Source of the DNA: Oscillatoriales cyanobacterium PMM_0008
GTDB taxonomy: Bacteria; Cyanobacteriota; Cyanobacteriia; Cyanobacteriales; Aerosakkonemataceae
Direction: 5' to 3'
Length of the DNA: 32,523 bases
NCBI GenBank assembly: GCA_949128025.1
Contig: CASBRD010000344.1
Span: 1 to 32,523 of the forward strand
The position numbers and the translations under genes were made by a program. Positions within the stretch are counted from its first letter, which is position 1, and every line of letters begins with the position of its first letter. This document shows, one piece after another, positions 1 through 8,891 of the stretch. The notes below the pieces were generated by a model. That model was not told where the DNA came from and ran no database searches. It saw nothing but the letters and a program-made list of their open reading frames with translations.

Positions 1-139
1 GGCATCGAGCCACTCAATTGACCCGCCTTTCATCCCGTCGCTAAAACATTGCGGGTACTCACCTGCGGTTCGATATACCCCGCTCGTTTATAGCGCGGGG
101 CTTCTCGGCGGACAGCTAACTTAAAAACTACTAGATGGG
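1..139. other. Edge fragment with two GC-rich hairpins, possible mobile-element or structured-RNA remnant
   Basis: No gene is recognised here. Two hairpins are visible: ACCCGC (20-25) can pair with GCGGGT (51-56), and CCCCGC (79-84) can pair with GCGGGG (96-101). Adjacent GC-rich hairpins of this sort occur at the ends of IS200/IS605-like elements and in the omega RNAs of TnpB/IscB loci. Any partner gene would lie outside the window, so this is only a suggestion. Confidence 0.25.
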
Positions 140-1186
140 TCACGGGTAAATCAAAATCTTGTAGGTTTCCGGGTTTGGCGCGATCGCTTGTTCCACAGCT
201 TGAGTTAGATCTTTAAGAGGATAGCGATCGCTGATCAAAGCATCCACATCAATTCGCCGATTGAACACAATATCAGTTGCCAGAGATTGAACCCGGTAAG
301 AAGAACTATAACTGCCCATCAAGTCAATTTCGCGACGATAGAGGATATTGGGATTGATGGGAATTTCCACCTCATCGGGGAACTCAGCAAAAAACAGAAT
401 CTTCCCACCCTTGCGCGTGCAATCGAGTGCTTGGAAGAAAGCTTTTTCGCTGGGAACAGCTAGGAGAGTGGTATCAACCCCCATACCTCCCGTCAGTGCT
501 TTTAGTTTGGCCGGTAACTCTGGATCGCGAGCATCAAACGCAGCTTCTGCCCCTACAGCAAGGGCTTTCTCAATGCGGGATGGGAGGAGGTCTGTAGCTA
601 TAGCCCTAGCTCCAAAATATTTTACCAACATCACGAACATCAGACCGATCGGCCCAGCACCAGTCACCAGCACAGTTTGACCCGGACTAACTTGAGCCTT
701 TTTAACCGCCTTAAGGCAACAGTTAGTAGGCTCAACAAAACTAGCCTGCTCAAAAGTCACCTCATCCGGAATCGAAATCAATCCACCATTGCGAACAATG
801 TGACCCGGAACCTTCACATATTCCGCAAAGCCGCCACCGCTGGGAGCAAACCCAGCAGTTGTAGTGATGTTCTTGTAAACATCGCACATCGAGAAATTGT
901 CATTCAGACAGTATTCGCAGTGCATACAGGGGATGTGGTGCATCACCACAACTCGCTGTCCCACCTGAGCGTTTTTGACTCCATCTCCCACAGCCGAAAT
1001 CACACCAGCAGTTTCGTGTCCGAAGATGCGGGGTGGTTCGTAAAGCGGATAGCGAATCTTTTTGATGTCTGACTGGCACAAGCCGACCACCTGCACCTGT
1101 ACCAGCACCTCATCCGCTTCCAGTTGCGGAATTGGCACCTCTTCGTAGCTCAGCTGGTTGACGCCTCTGAATACCTGTGCTTTCAT
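140..1186 (-). CDS. Zinc-dependent medium-chain alcohol/polyol dehydrogenase
   Basis: A 348-residue medium-chain dehydrogenase that probably oxidises an alcohol or polyol with NAD(P). Candidate catalytic zinc ligands are Cys37, His57-Glu58 (motif GHE) and Glu152 (in VEPTN), as in sorbitol dehydrogenase. The structural zinc lobe has Cys87, Cys90, Cys93 and Cys101. The Rossmann motif GAGPIG lies near residue 176. The start is the ATG at 1186 because it begins the conserved MKAQVF edge and has AAAGGAT just upstream. The frame stays open for 55 more codons upstream, but these run into a repeat and read like non-coding sequence. The length is normal for the family. The gene stands alone and is divergent from the patX/hetR region. 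The substrate cannot be told from sequence; sorbitol or threonine dehydrogenase-like activity are options. Confidence 0.9.
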   Translation of the reverse strand: MKAQVFRGVNQLSYEEVPIPQLEADEVLVQVQVVGLCQSDIKKIRYPLYEPPRIFGHETAGVISAVGDGVKNAQVGQRVVVMHHIPCMHCEYCLNDNFSMCDVYKNITTTAGFAPSGGGFAEYVKVPGHIVRNGGLISIPDEVTFEQASFVEPTNCCLKAVKKAQVSPGQTVLVTGAGPIGLMFVMLVKYFGARAIATDLLPSRIEKALAVGAEAAFDARDPELPAKLKALTGGMGVDTTLLAVPSEKAFFQALDCTRKGGKILFFAEFPDEVEIPINPNILYRREIDLMGSYSSSYRVQSLATDIVFNRRIDVDALISDRYPLKDLTQAVEQAIAPNPETYKILIYP

Positions 1187-1299
1187 ACCTATCCTTTTTT
1201 GCCCACCGATATTAAACTTTACCATTTTGCTGCAATCGGGGCGCATTGCGTCCCGATTGCGGCAGTGGCAGGTTCTGAATGTGGAAAAGATTGGTAGGT

Positions 1300-1392
1300 A
1301 AGTAGGTGTAAATAAATTCAGGCATTTGGGGGGCAGGACGCCTTGCCCCATCTTTAAATAACTATTTTCACTTTATTTACCTGCACCTACTT
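1300..1392. repeat. Small MITE-like inverted-repeat element
   Basis: The ends are imperfect inverted repeats: AAGTAGGTGTAAATAAA at 1300-1316, and at 1372-1392 a sequence whose reverse complement begins AAGTAGGTGCAGG and ends AAATAAA. The interior holds a hairpin, GGGGCA (1330-1335) with TGCCCC (1344-1349). The end sequence is shared with the larger element at 11660-11889, so both are probably non-autonomous copies of one family. It has no coding capacity. Confidence 0.55.
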
Positions 1393-1499
1393 AGTTGAAA
1401 TGCGTAATTCATAGAGTTTTAAAATGAGTTAAATCAGTACGTAAAAACCGATCTATGTTTTCAGCTAGAACGAATTTTAGGATAACTCCTAAAAATTTG

Positions 1500-1528
1500 T
1501 CCTGATGGGAAATCGGAGTGTCTGTAAC
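1500..1528 (+). promoter_or_regulatory. DIF1-like promoter element upstream of patX
   Basis: TCCTGA at 1500-1505 differs by one base from TCCGGA, the core of the DIF1 motif of heterocyst-associated promoters. It lies 56-61 nt before the patX start codon. After a 17-nt spacer, TGTAAC (1523-1528) could act as a -10 element. Published patX genes are described as having a DIF1 motif within about 70 nt of the start, so the position fits. The one-base difference keeps confidence moderate. Confidence 0.45.
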
Positions 1529-1560
1529 AGGAATTAGAGACGCAAACACAACGATTTTTT

Positions 1561-1764
1561 ATGGGACATCACAGTTCTACTATTTGGATGGGTTTATTCT
1601 TGGTTCTCTTCACTCCTATTTCCGAAGACCTTGGAAATCGCTCAACCAAGACTTTGGATTTTAACAGTTCGGAACAATTTATATCCCAAAGCCTCCCCTT
1701 GGCGCAACACTTCATAGCTGATGCCAATTGCCATCGAGGCAGCGGCAGAAGTGAGTGTAAATAA
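1561..1764 (+). CDS. patX: PatX-like RGSGR pentapeptide precursor, probable HetR inhibitor
   Basis: A 67-residue protein with the two features that define PatX. There is a hydrophobic N-terminal stretch at about residues 8-20 (IWMGLFLVLFTPI). Near the C-terminus is the exact pentapeptide RGSGR (residues 59-63, preceded by His and followed by SECK). In Anabaena, RGSGR-containing peptides from PatS or PatX bind HetR and block its activity, setting the spacing of differentiated cells. PatX is reported to co-occur with HetR across filamentous cyanobacteria. Here hetR begins 484 bp downstream on the same strand. The ATG at 1561 is the first possible start after an in-frame TAA at 1525. No good Shine-Dalgarno is visible, and the ATG at 1588 is an alternative. 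A DIF1-like element lies at the expected upstream distance. The function is inferred; the motif and context are directly visible. Confidence 0.8.
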   Translation: MGHHSSTIWMGLFLVLFTPISEDLGNRSTKTLDFNSSEQFISQSLPLAQHFIADANCHRGSGRSECK

Positions 1765-3148
<1,384 letters not shown>

Positions 3149-3221
3149 GATTGAGGCTTAGTAGCCTTCAGCACGCCAGTACTGAAGCCGTAGTGATATA
3201 GGGTGCGATCTAATAAAACCA

Positions 3222-3243
3222 GATCTGGGCAGGGGCCCAGATC
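3222..3243 (+). terminator. Hairpin downstream of hetR, possible terminator
   Basis: GATCTGGGC (3222-3230) and GCCCAGATC (3235-3243) form a perfect 9-bp stem with the loop AGGG. No T-run follows directly, so it may stabilise the 3' end or terminate weakly. It sits between hetR and the convergent TOPRIM gene. Confidence 0.45.
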
Positions 3244-3425
3244 GCCTCTAAGATAATCTAAGTTTTAAAATCTCTCGGTCTTGATAGCACGGATATGGGT
3301 AAATTTCCACATATCCTGAATGCTGATAACGGTAGGTTGGTATCTGGAATGGGGATAATAATTTTCGGGCGGGTGATGATTTGGACTTCGCCAGATGCGA
3401 GACGTTCTAACCACGCAATTTAATA

Positions 3426-4142
3426 TTAATCGCAAAATAGCCTTAAAAAGTTTTTTAAATCATTTAAAGCTGGATGTTCAAAATCCCAAATATCTTTTTT
3501 GTTCTCCATTACATAATTAAAATTTTTCATGCTACATTTTCTTTCAGCTTGCTTTTTTTCTTGGTTAGAGCAAGTATCAAATCTGATATACATATCTACC
3601 CAGAATTTATCAAAATCCTTATCCTTTATTGATTTCCCCTTTCTTTGTATGCAATCTTTCCATGCTTCTAAACAATCGGCATGAGGGGAATCTTCTTTTT
3701 TTATAGTTTTTAAAACTGTTTCTAACTCACCTTGACCATCTACATTCGTTAGGTAACAGCTTAATTGTATATCATCTCCACTACCTATTGGGATATTACT
3801 AAATTGTCCGGTATTTGATAAAGTACCAGCTTCGTTAAATACATCTTTTATGCAGTCGTCAATAAAGTTTAACCTTTCTTGTTTCGTGTAATTATCGATG
3901 TCAATAATAATGCCTATTTTCTTAATATCTTTTTTCTGAATTTCAGCCTGTAAAGCTTTAAGGGCAGTTTTCAATTTTGCTTGGTTTAACCCTTCCAAAG
4001 GTTCGTAGTCATCTTCTTTTATCTTAATTGGAGGATGAATTTCTATATTACAGTTCAAGTAATTAATAAACGCTTGTATAAAATGTTTATCATTTTTACT
4101 TTCGACAATCAAAATATTACTCACCTCTAACTCCTTGTCCAT
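3426..4142 (-). CDS. DUF3226/TOPRIM-like protein, partner of an AAA ATPase
   Basis: A 238-residue protein with the layout of a TOPRIM nuclease-like domain of the DUF3226 type. Strand 1 ends in the acidic residue Glu14 (ILIVES), and a later strand carries the DxD motif Asp81/Asp83 (GIIIDIDN). It starts inside the end of the upstream ATPase gene (26-nt overlap), which points to translational coupling and a shared complex. Separate ATPase plus TOPRIM pairs form one class of OLD-like systems; PARIS (AriA/AriB) is the best-known anti-phage example, though its TOPRIM partner belongs to DUF4435. Nucleolytic or effector activity is therefore inferred. The gene is strongly AT-rich compared with hetR or lipA, suggesting horizontal acquisition. 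Confidence 0.7.
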   Translation of the reverse strand: MDKELEVSNILIVESKNDKHFIQAFINYLNCNIEIHPPIKIKEDDYEPLEGLNQAKLKTALKALQAEIQKKDIKKIGIIIDIDNYTKQERLNFIDDCIKDVFNEAGTLSNTGQFSNIPIGSGDDIQLSCYLTNVDGQGELETVLKTIKKEDSPHADCLEAWKDCIQRKGKSIKDKDFDKFWVDMYIRFDTCSNQEKKQAERKCSMKNFNYVMENKKDIWDFEHPALNDLKNFLRLFCD

Positions 4143-5202
4143 GCTCTATTCCATAATCCAAGGTTTCTATATCACGCTTAATGCCTATTATCTGTTGCGT
4201 TTTAGGGTTTCTTGCCATCTCAAAATGAGATCCTACCACTTCACCTTTGTTCTCTAAACCAGCAGCTACAAATGCTTTTAGCATTTCCAGGCTATGAGTT
4301 GTAGCAAATATTTGAGCTTCCAGATCGTCAGCTAGCCTAAATAAAATTTGCCAAAAGCTTTTTTGATTGGTATAATGAAGACCATTTTCGATCTCATCTA
4401 TCAGTAAAATGCTACTTCTATTATTCACTAATCTTAATATAATGTCGGCCACCCTATTTAGTGCATCTCCAAACAATGACAAAGGTAAGCGATTTTCACC
4501 CTCTCTTTTCAAATAAATTGTAGGTTCGCCAATACTAAAACTCTCCACTTGTTGTATGGATGAATCGATCATCTTAAACGCAGCTAGTATTTCATCAGCT
4601 TTATTACTTAAACGGGCTTTATCATATTCCTCAGTTAAATCTTTATTGGCAATCCTTAAAAAAGATGGGATGAAAGACACTTGTTTAACGTCTGGTACTT
4701 TAACATCTTTGGCAATAATTCCCTTAGAACTGGCAATTATAGAAGAACCAAAAGAATCTTGTTCATTGAATTTAGCCTTTAAATGCAATACGGATTTAGC
4801 AGTTTCACTGCTAGATAATAAAGTCATAAATTTTTCGTCATCCTCTTCTTCATCCTGAGTGATAAAATTTTGTACTGATTTATCTACAGATAATTCAAGT
4901 AAAGTAGAACTTCCTAGCTCGTTACGGGTTATAATTTCTATCTTTTGGCTTTTGTCTTGATTGAAAAATAAATTATCCCATGCGTTTTCAGGAAGAGTTT
5001 TGCTAAAACGATATGACTCTCTCCTTATTTGTTTAAGTAACATTACATTATCAGGCCGTGGAGAATTGTTTAATAGTATAGCTTCTAGCAAAGCGGTCTT
5101 ACCAGCATTATTTTTACCGCTGATTAGATTTACTCTTTCAAAGCCGTTTATCTTAGTTTTTTCAAAGCATCTAAAGTTTTGTATTTCAATCTCTTTGAGC
5201 AT
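4117..5202 (-). CDS. OLD-like AAA (ABC-fold) ATPase, putative defence component
   Basis: A 361-residue single-domain ABC-type ATPase of the AAA_15/AAA_21 group. It opens with the family edge IEIQNFRCFEKTKI and then Walker A GKNNAGKT (29-36). A signature-like LSLFGDA lies at 241-247, Walker B ILLIDE at 265-270, and the switch histidine at 303 (TTHS). This is the RecF/SMC-like head organisation seen in OLD nucleases, but without a fused TOPRIM; the TOPRIM is encoded by the overlapping downstream gene. The pair is likely a two-gene system acting on DNA or phage. The insert between Walker A and the signature is acidic and AT-rich in coding sequence. The start at 5202 is the only ATG before the conserved edge. 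Relation to PARIS is by architecture only. Confidence 0.75.
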   Translation of the reverse strand: MLKEIEIQNFRCFEKTKINGFERVNLISGKNNAGKTALLEAILLNNSPRPDNVMLLKQIRRESYRFSKTLPENAWDNLFFNQDKSQKIEIITRNELGSSTLLELSVDKSVQNFITQDEEEDDEKFMTLLSSSETAKSVLHLKAKFNEQDSFGSSIIASSKGIIAKDVKVPDVKQVSFIPSFLRIANKDLTEEYDKARLSNKADEILAAFKMIDSSIQQVESFSIGEPTIYLKREGENRLPLSLFGDALNRVADIILRLVNNRSSILLIDEIENGLHYTNQKSFWQILFRLADDLEAQIFATTHSLEMLKAFVAAGLENKGEVVGSHFEMARNPKTQQIIGIKRDIETLDYGIEHGQGVRGE

Positions 5203-5386
5203 TTTGATTTTTCTCTAAATAAAGATTACGTGAATTTGACTAATTTTATTGAGTATAGCATACATAATATTTTTGGGGAAAGCAAGTTTCGGCTTCCCTA
5301 ACCCCATTAACCCCACTTCCCAAACAAAAACCGATCGCACCCCACACCTCCTCAACTTCTCATAAAACCGTCCTCACCCAAAACAT

Positions 5387-5731
5387 TCACAATCCCAAAG
5401 CTACTCTCAAAGCAAAATCTACCCGATCCATCACTGAACAAGTACCAATTACCCGATCCACTTCCCGATCCAACACCGTAGCCAAATTATCAGCTACCAC
5501 TACCGAATCTGCCGCTAATCCCATTTGCTGACCTTCAGGACTATCTTTCAGAATTAAGACTCGCGTCGATCCTGTTCTATTCAAATTAGAGGTAATAGCT
5601 GCTACGAGTCTTTGGCGCAGTCCCGTTTCCACGCCATCAGCTTGAACTACCAAAACTGGACGCTTTTTGAAAGTCTTAAAGTCCGAATTAGGAAATCGCA
5701 CCAGGATAACATCACCACGCTTATAATTCAT
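5387..5731 (-). CDS. PemK/MazF-type toxin (putative mRNA interferase)
   Basis: A 114-residue protein with the hallmark opening of PemK/MazF toxins: the N-terminal strand MNYKRGDVILVRFP, then KKRPVLVVQAD and the core block RLVAAITSNL. Family members are ribosome-independent endoribonucleases that cut mRNA and are held inactive by a small antitoxin. Length and motif order are normal. The ATG overlaps the last codons of the preceding small gene by 11 nt, the usual antitoxin-toxin arrangement. Cleavage specificity cannot be read from sequence. Confidence 0.88.
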   Translation of the reverse strand: MNYKRGDVILVRFPNSDFKTFKKRPVLVVQADGVETGLRQRLVAAITSNLNRTGSTRVLILKDSPEGQQMGLAADSVVVADNLATVLDREVDRVIGTCSVMDRVDFALRVALGL

Positions 5732-5927
5732 CGTAAGCTTCCATCCCTGGTGCTTCCCAATCTTCCTTAAAATTCAACAACCGATAATAAGTCTCTCTAG
5801 TCTCTTCTTCCGACCAGCCTAAATCGTCGATCGCGAATTCCTTCTTATGCTTCTCTAGGGCTGTCTGGCTTTTTTCTCTGTCTTTTGCTTCTAGGAAATA
5901 TTTGTTCTCAATGTTCTGACTTTGCAT
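5721..5927 (-). CDS. Putative antitoxin of the PemK/MazF-type toxin
   Basis: A 68-residue acidic, highly charged protein directly upstream of, and overlapping by 11 nt, the PemK-type toxin. No DNA-binding motif is clear, but the N-terminal half is helical and charged (residues 13-31). The C-terminal half has the acidic segment EEETRETYYRLL and ends MEAYDEL, suited to wrapping a basic toxin. Identification as antitoxin rests on position, size and coupling rather than a recognised family. AAAGGTAA lies about 12 nt before the ATG. Confidence 0.7.
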   Translation of the reverse strand: MQSQNIENKYFLEAKDREKSQTALEKHKKEFAIDDLGWSEEETRETYYRLLNFKEDWEAPGMEAYDEL

Positions 5928-6020
5928 ATTATTTTATTACCTTTGGAGACGAACTTAAAAACCGTTTTCCAATATCCAGTTTAGCACTAACCTTAGCATA
6001 AGTTAATCCAACAACACTCA

Positions 6021-6602
6021 CTACCCATCAAAAATCGGCTGCAAATCCAAAACAAACCCAGGTAAAACATCCTCCCCCGATAAACTCGTAGGAGATTCTA
6101 AAATTTCCACTTCTCGATTAACTCGATAAATCTCTACTTGCCTAACTTTCGGATTAATCAACCACCCCAAACGCAATCCATTTTGCAAATATTCCTGCAT
6201 CTTCTCTCGCACATCTGCTACTTCATCGGTTTCAGATACTAATTCCACTGCAAAATCAGGACATAAAGGCAAATATTTCTTCCTTTCTGCCGCAGTTAAA
6301 GCTTCCCATCTTTCCATTGTTATCCATGCCACATCTGGAGAACGAGTAGCCCCATTTGGTAATCGAAAACCTGTAGAAGAATCAAAGGCTTTACCCAAGC
6401 GGTTTTGGCGATTCCAAAACCATAATTGGCCATCTAGTTCAAAATTGCGTTCGCCTGTTTCTCCCCCAGTTGGCGGCATAATAATTAATTCTCCTTTCGC
6501 TGTCAATTCCAAGCGTAAGTTACTATTAGCAACAGCCAATTGTTCAAAATCTTCATCGCTAAGTTTTAGGACAGGAGGTAAATTCAGGGTCAAAGTATTC
6601 AT
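6021..6602 (-). CDS. Uma2 family (DUF820) restriction-endonuclease-fold protein
   Basis: A 193-residue Uma2 protein, a PD-(D/E)XK fold family greatly expanded in cyanobacteria. Visible core motifs are SPDVAW near residue 108, FAVELVSETD (the E-x-x-S core) near 137, and the helix MQEYLQNGLRLGWLI near residue 155. The N-terminal part has LELTAKGELIIMPPTGGETG, also typical. Length is normal and all core acidic residues are present. The biological role is poorly known; nuclease activity is inferred from fold. It stands alone in the accessory block, with ATGGAGTG upstream as a possible ribosome-binding site. Confidence 0.88.
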   Translation of the reverse strand: MNTLTLNLPPVLKLSDEDFEQLAVANSNLRLELTAKGELIIMPPTGGETGERNFELDGQLWFWNRQNRLGKAFDSSTGFRLPNGATRSPDVAWITMERWEALTAAERKKYLPLCPDFAVELVSETDEVADVREKMQEYLQNGLRLGWLINPKVRQVEIYRVNREVEILESPTSLSGEDVLPGFVLDLQPIFDG

Positions 6603-6709
6603 TTTGATTACACTCCATTAAAATGCTATTTAGCACAAAATTATCACCTTGTAGAAAAATTATAATTGTATCTCACCCATTCTTACCTCTTCACTCCCTA
6701 ATTATTTCA

Positions 6710-7108
6710 TCAAATGCTTAAATATTCAATCACCACCAATCGTAAATAATCCAACTTTTGCAAATAAACCTTCATCCTTTGGTATTCTCCATCACTACCA
6801 AAATAAAAATCAGCAATAGCAGGTATATCAAAAATAGTTAAATTCTTTAAATCTTCAATCGCTAGCTGTGGATTGTCGATTTTATCTCTAACTTGTATTT
6901 GACTCGCATAACCGCGAATCTTCACTGTTAATAGTTCAATTTCCTCTAAAATTGAAAATTCATCCTCACCTGCCGGAAAATTTACCGCAATTAGTCTAAG
7001 TTCTGGTTGAATATTTTGATAATCCCTAGTTAATTGTTCTAAAACCTGAACAATCTGATTTTTTGTTCTCTCAGCCTTTTGTAGCCCTAAATTTACACTA
7101 TTCATCAT
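6710..7108 (-). CDS. Unknown protein, second gene of an overlapping pair
   Basis: A 132-residue protein of no recognised family. It looks largely helical, with a charged N-terminal helix (about 8-35) and a later acidic region (GEDEFSILEEIELL). Near the C-terminus is FDIPAIADFYFGSDGEYQRM, a compact motif. It starts with ATGATG overlapping the end of the upstream gene by 11 nt, so the two are almost certainly co-translated. The size and coupling resemble toxin-antitoxin or toxin-immunity pairs, but nothing in the protein proves it. It may be the partner that neutralises the upstream product. Confidence 0.55.
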   Translation of the reverse strand: MMNSVNLGLQKAERTKNQIVQVLEQLTRDYQNIQPELRLIAVNFPAGEDEFSILEEIELLTVKIRGYASQIQVRDKIDNPQLAIEDLKNLTIFDIPAIADFYFGSDGEYQRMKVYLQKLDYLRLVVIEYLSI

Positions 7109-7442
7109 TCACCCCATAAGTAACAATTTTCTCAACTCCAAAAGCATCTGTTTTCACAATTAAATATTCATTACCCTTCCGATAAACGGCTGTATTATCT
7201 CCACGATATCCTGATTTAGGAATTCTAACTGCTCCTTTTTTGGTAAAATTATGTGCTTTTCTGAGATATTTTAACGGGTCTACTTGTTTCCTGAAAGCAT
7301 GATCTAGAATACTATGGGGGATACTTGTATAAGTAGAAGCTTCCCACGCCGTTAAATGCTGCTCAATTTCTTTAACTTCTGCTTCACTATATCCTGCACA
7401 CAACCTTACCCAAAAAGGGTCTAATGATGGCTCATCAGGCAT
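7098..7442 (-). CDS. Unknown protein, first gene of an overlapping pair, possible small toxin
   Basis: A 114-residue protein with a strong Shine-Dalgarno (AGGAGGTT, 8 nt before the ATG). The N-terminal half is helical (SEAEVKEIEQHLTAWEA). The C-terminal half is basic and predicted to be strand-rich, with KSGYRGDNTAVYRKGN and then YLIVKTDAFGVEKIVTYG. That half has the look of small nuclease-like toxin domains, but no family is assigned. The downstream gene starts inside its last codons, suggesting a two-protein module. The location among the toxin-antitoxin and Uma2 genes supports, without proving, a related role. Confidence 0.6.
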   Translation of the reverse strand: MPDEPSLDPFWVRLCAGYSEAEVKEIEQHLTAWEASTYTSIPHSILDHAFRKQVDPLKYLRKAHNFTKKGAVRIPKSGYRGDNTAVYRKGNEYLIVKTDAFGVEKIVTYGVNDE

Positions 7443-7510
7443 TAAATTTTAACCTCCTGCACCAAACTAACTCTTTTTTCTAGAGTTACATTTATTCATA
7501 ATTTTAAATA

Positions 7511-7584
7511 TCGGGATGACAGGATTTGAACCTGCGACCCCCTCGTCCCGAACGAGGTGCGCTACCAAGCTGCGCTACATCCCG
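7511..7584 (-). tRNA. tRNA-Pro (anticodon CGG)
   Basis: On the minus strand the sequence folds as a complete cloverleaf: acceptor stem CGGGATG with CATCCCG, D arm GCGC-AGCTTGGTA-GCGC, anticodon stem CCTCG-CGAGG with the loop TTCGGGA (anticodon CGG), and T arm with TTCAAAT. The discriminator base is A and the CCA end is not encoded. C1-G72 with A73 matches bacterial tRNA-Pro identity. Its 3' end faces the AT-rich accessory block at 3.4-7.4 kb. Confidence 0.97.
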
Positions 7585-7653
7585 GCTTTAAACACCAGTT
7601 TTTCTACGATACCACATTTTAGAGTGAATACCCAGGCAAAATCCAAAATCTAG

Positions 7654-7718
7654 AATCCTCTCTTGCGAAGGTGGGCATCGTGACGGGAACCGCCAAGACG
7701 CCCACTTCGCGCAAAATC
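7654..7718. repeat. 65-bp palindromic interspersed repeat, copy 1
   Basis: This is identical over 65 bp to 8930-8994. The core is a hairpin: GCGAAGGTGGGC pairs with GCCCACTTCGC (one bulged G) around a 23-nt loop. Both copies sit between AAAATCCAAAATC-like stretches. The repeat lies between tRNA-Pro and lipA, and the other copy follows lipA, so the lipA gene is bracketed by direct copies. Probably a cyanobacterial MITE/REP-like element. Confidence 0.85.
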
Positions 7719-7849
7719 AAAAATCGAATGGCTGTTATCATAGAGGCTTGTAGGCGCGGGTTTAGCAATGATTTGCGATCGCAACAATCACGATCTCGAT
7801 CCAAAACCAGCCTCTACAAAGGATCGTAGTTCAGCAGTTAGAGGCAGGC

Positions 7850-8728
7850 GTGGTAGTAAAACCAGAGTGGTTGCGGGTAAAAGCGCCTCAGTGGGAGCGC
7901 GTCGGTGCTGTTAAGGAGATTTTGCGCGATTTATCCCTGAATACCGTTTGCGAAGAAGCTTCTTGCCCGAATATTGGCGAGTGCTTCCACAATGGCACGG
8001 CTACATTTTTAATTATGGGGCCAGCTTGCACGCGAGCCTGTCCTTATTGTGATATCGATTTTGAGAAAAAGCCGAAAGCGCTAGACGCCACAGAACCAGC
8101 ACGTTTGGCAGAAGCGGTGCGGCGGCTAAAACTCAATCATGTTGTCATCACCTCGGTAAACCGGGATGATTTGCCGGATGGCGGCGCATCTCAGTTTGTG
8201 CGCTGCATTGAAGCAATTCGCGCTAGTTCCCCCGGTACGACAATTGAAGTGCTGATTCCTGACTTATGCGGTAATTGGGAAGCACTCGCAGGTATTTTGC
8301 AAGCAGAACCAGAAGTGCTAAATCACAATACAGAAACTGTGTCCCGTTTGTATCGGCGAGTGCGTCCGCAAGGGGAATATCAGCGGACAATGGAATTAAT
8401 GAAGCGATCGCGCGAATTAGCTCCTTGGGTTTATACTAAATCTGGCATTATGGTAGGACTGGGAGAAACTGACGCCGAAGTTCGGGAAGTCATGCAGGAT
8501 TTGCGAAACGTCGATTGCGATATCCTGACCATAGGACAATATCTCCAACCCAGTCAAAAACATCTAAAAGTCGATAACTTCGTCCCGCCAGAACAATTCG
8601 CCGTATGGCAAGAGTTTGGCGAAGCGATCGGATTTTTACAAGTTGTTGCTTCCCCCTTGACTCGTAGCTCATATCATGCAGAGCAAGTAAGAGCATTGAT
8701 GGAACGTTACCCCCGCAGTCGATTTTAG
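7850..8728 (+). CDS. lipA: Lipoyl synthase
   Basis: A radical SAM enzyme that inserts two sulfurs into octanoyl chains on lipoate-dependent enzymes (pyruvate dehydrogenase E2, glycine cleavage H). All marks are present: the auxiliary cluster cysteines Cys34, Cys39 and Cys45 (CEEASC then GEC), the radical SAM motif CxxxCxxC at Cys60, Cys64 and Cys67, and the C-terminal RSSY (272-275) whose serine binds the auxiliary cluster. The 292-residue length is normal. The start is a GTG at 7850, chosen because the family begins near [11 protein letters not shown] and GAGG lies just upstream; no ATG fits. Cyanobacteria often carry two lipA copies, so a paralogue elsewhere is possible. It lies between two copies of a palindromic repeat. 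Confidence 0.96.
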   Translation: MVVKPEWLRVKAPQWERVGAVKEILRDLSLNTVCEEASCPNIGECFHNGTATFLIMGPACTRACPYCDIDFEKKPKALDATEPARLAEAVRRLKLNHVVITSVNRDDLPDGGASQFVRCIEAIRASSPGTTIEVLIPDLCGNWEALAGILQAEPEVLNHNTETVSRLYRRVRPQGEYQRTMELMKRSRELAPWVYTKSGIMVGLGETDAEVREVMQDLRNVDCDILTIGQYLQPSQKHLKVDNFVPPEQFAVWQEFGEAIGFLQVVASPLTRSSYHAEQVRALMERYPRSRF

Positions 8729-8891
8729 ATTGAGTTCTAAACGAATAATCCCAAATCCTCTCATCCAAAATCGCTCTAAATGCGATCGCAAGAAAGCAAA
8801 CATCTCCATTCCGGAGCGTTCATGTGTGGTAAAAAATAGCCAAAACCTACTTTAAGGATAGATTCTACAAGGCTTTTATTGGCTGACGCTA

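Noticed and set aside
1187-1351. 55-codon upstream extension of the dehydrogenase frame
   Set aside because: It runs into an inverted-repeat element, reads as low-quality protein, and the family edge begins at the ATG at 1186 with a good ribosome-binding site.
3290-3425. Possible gene remnant on the minus strand reading AWLERLASGEVQIITRP
   Set aside because: The stretch looks protein-like for about 25 codons but has no start, then loses character; no family could be named, so it is not listed as a gene.
7511-7584. tRNA-Pro considered as a proven integration site
   Set aside because: No second copy of the tRNA 3' end was found near 3150-3425 and no integrase gene is present, so only a weak positional hint remains.
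7619-7804. Open frame of 61 codons upstream of lipA on the minus strand
   Set aside because: It overlaps the 65-bp palindromic repeat and has no protein-like features.
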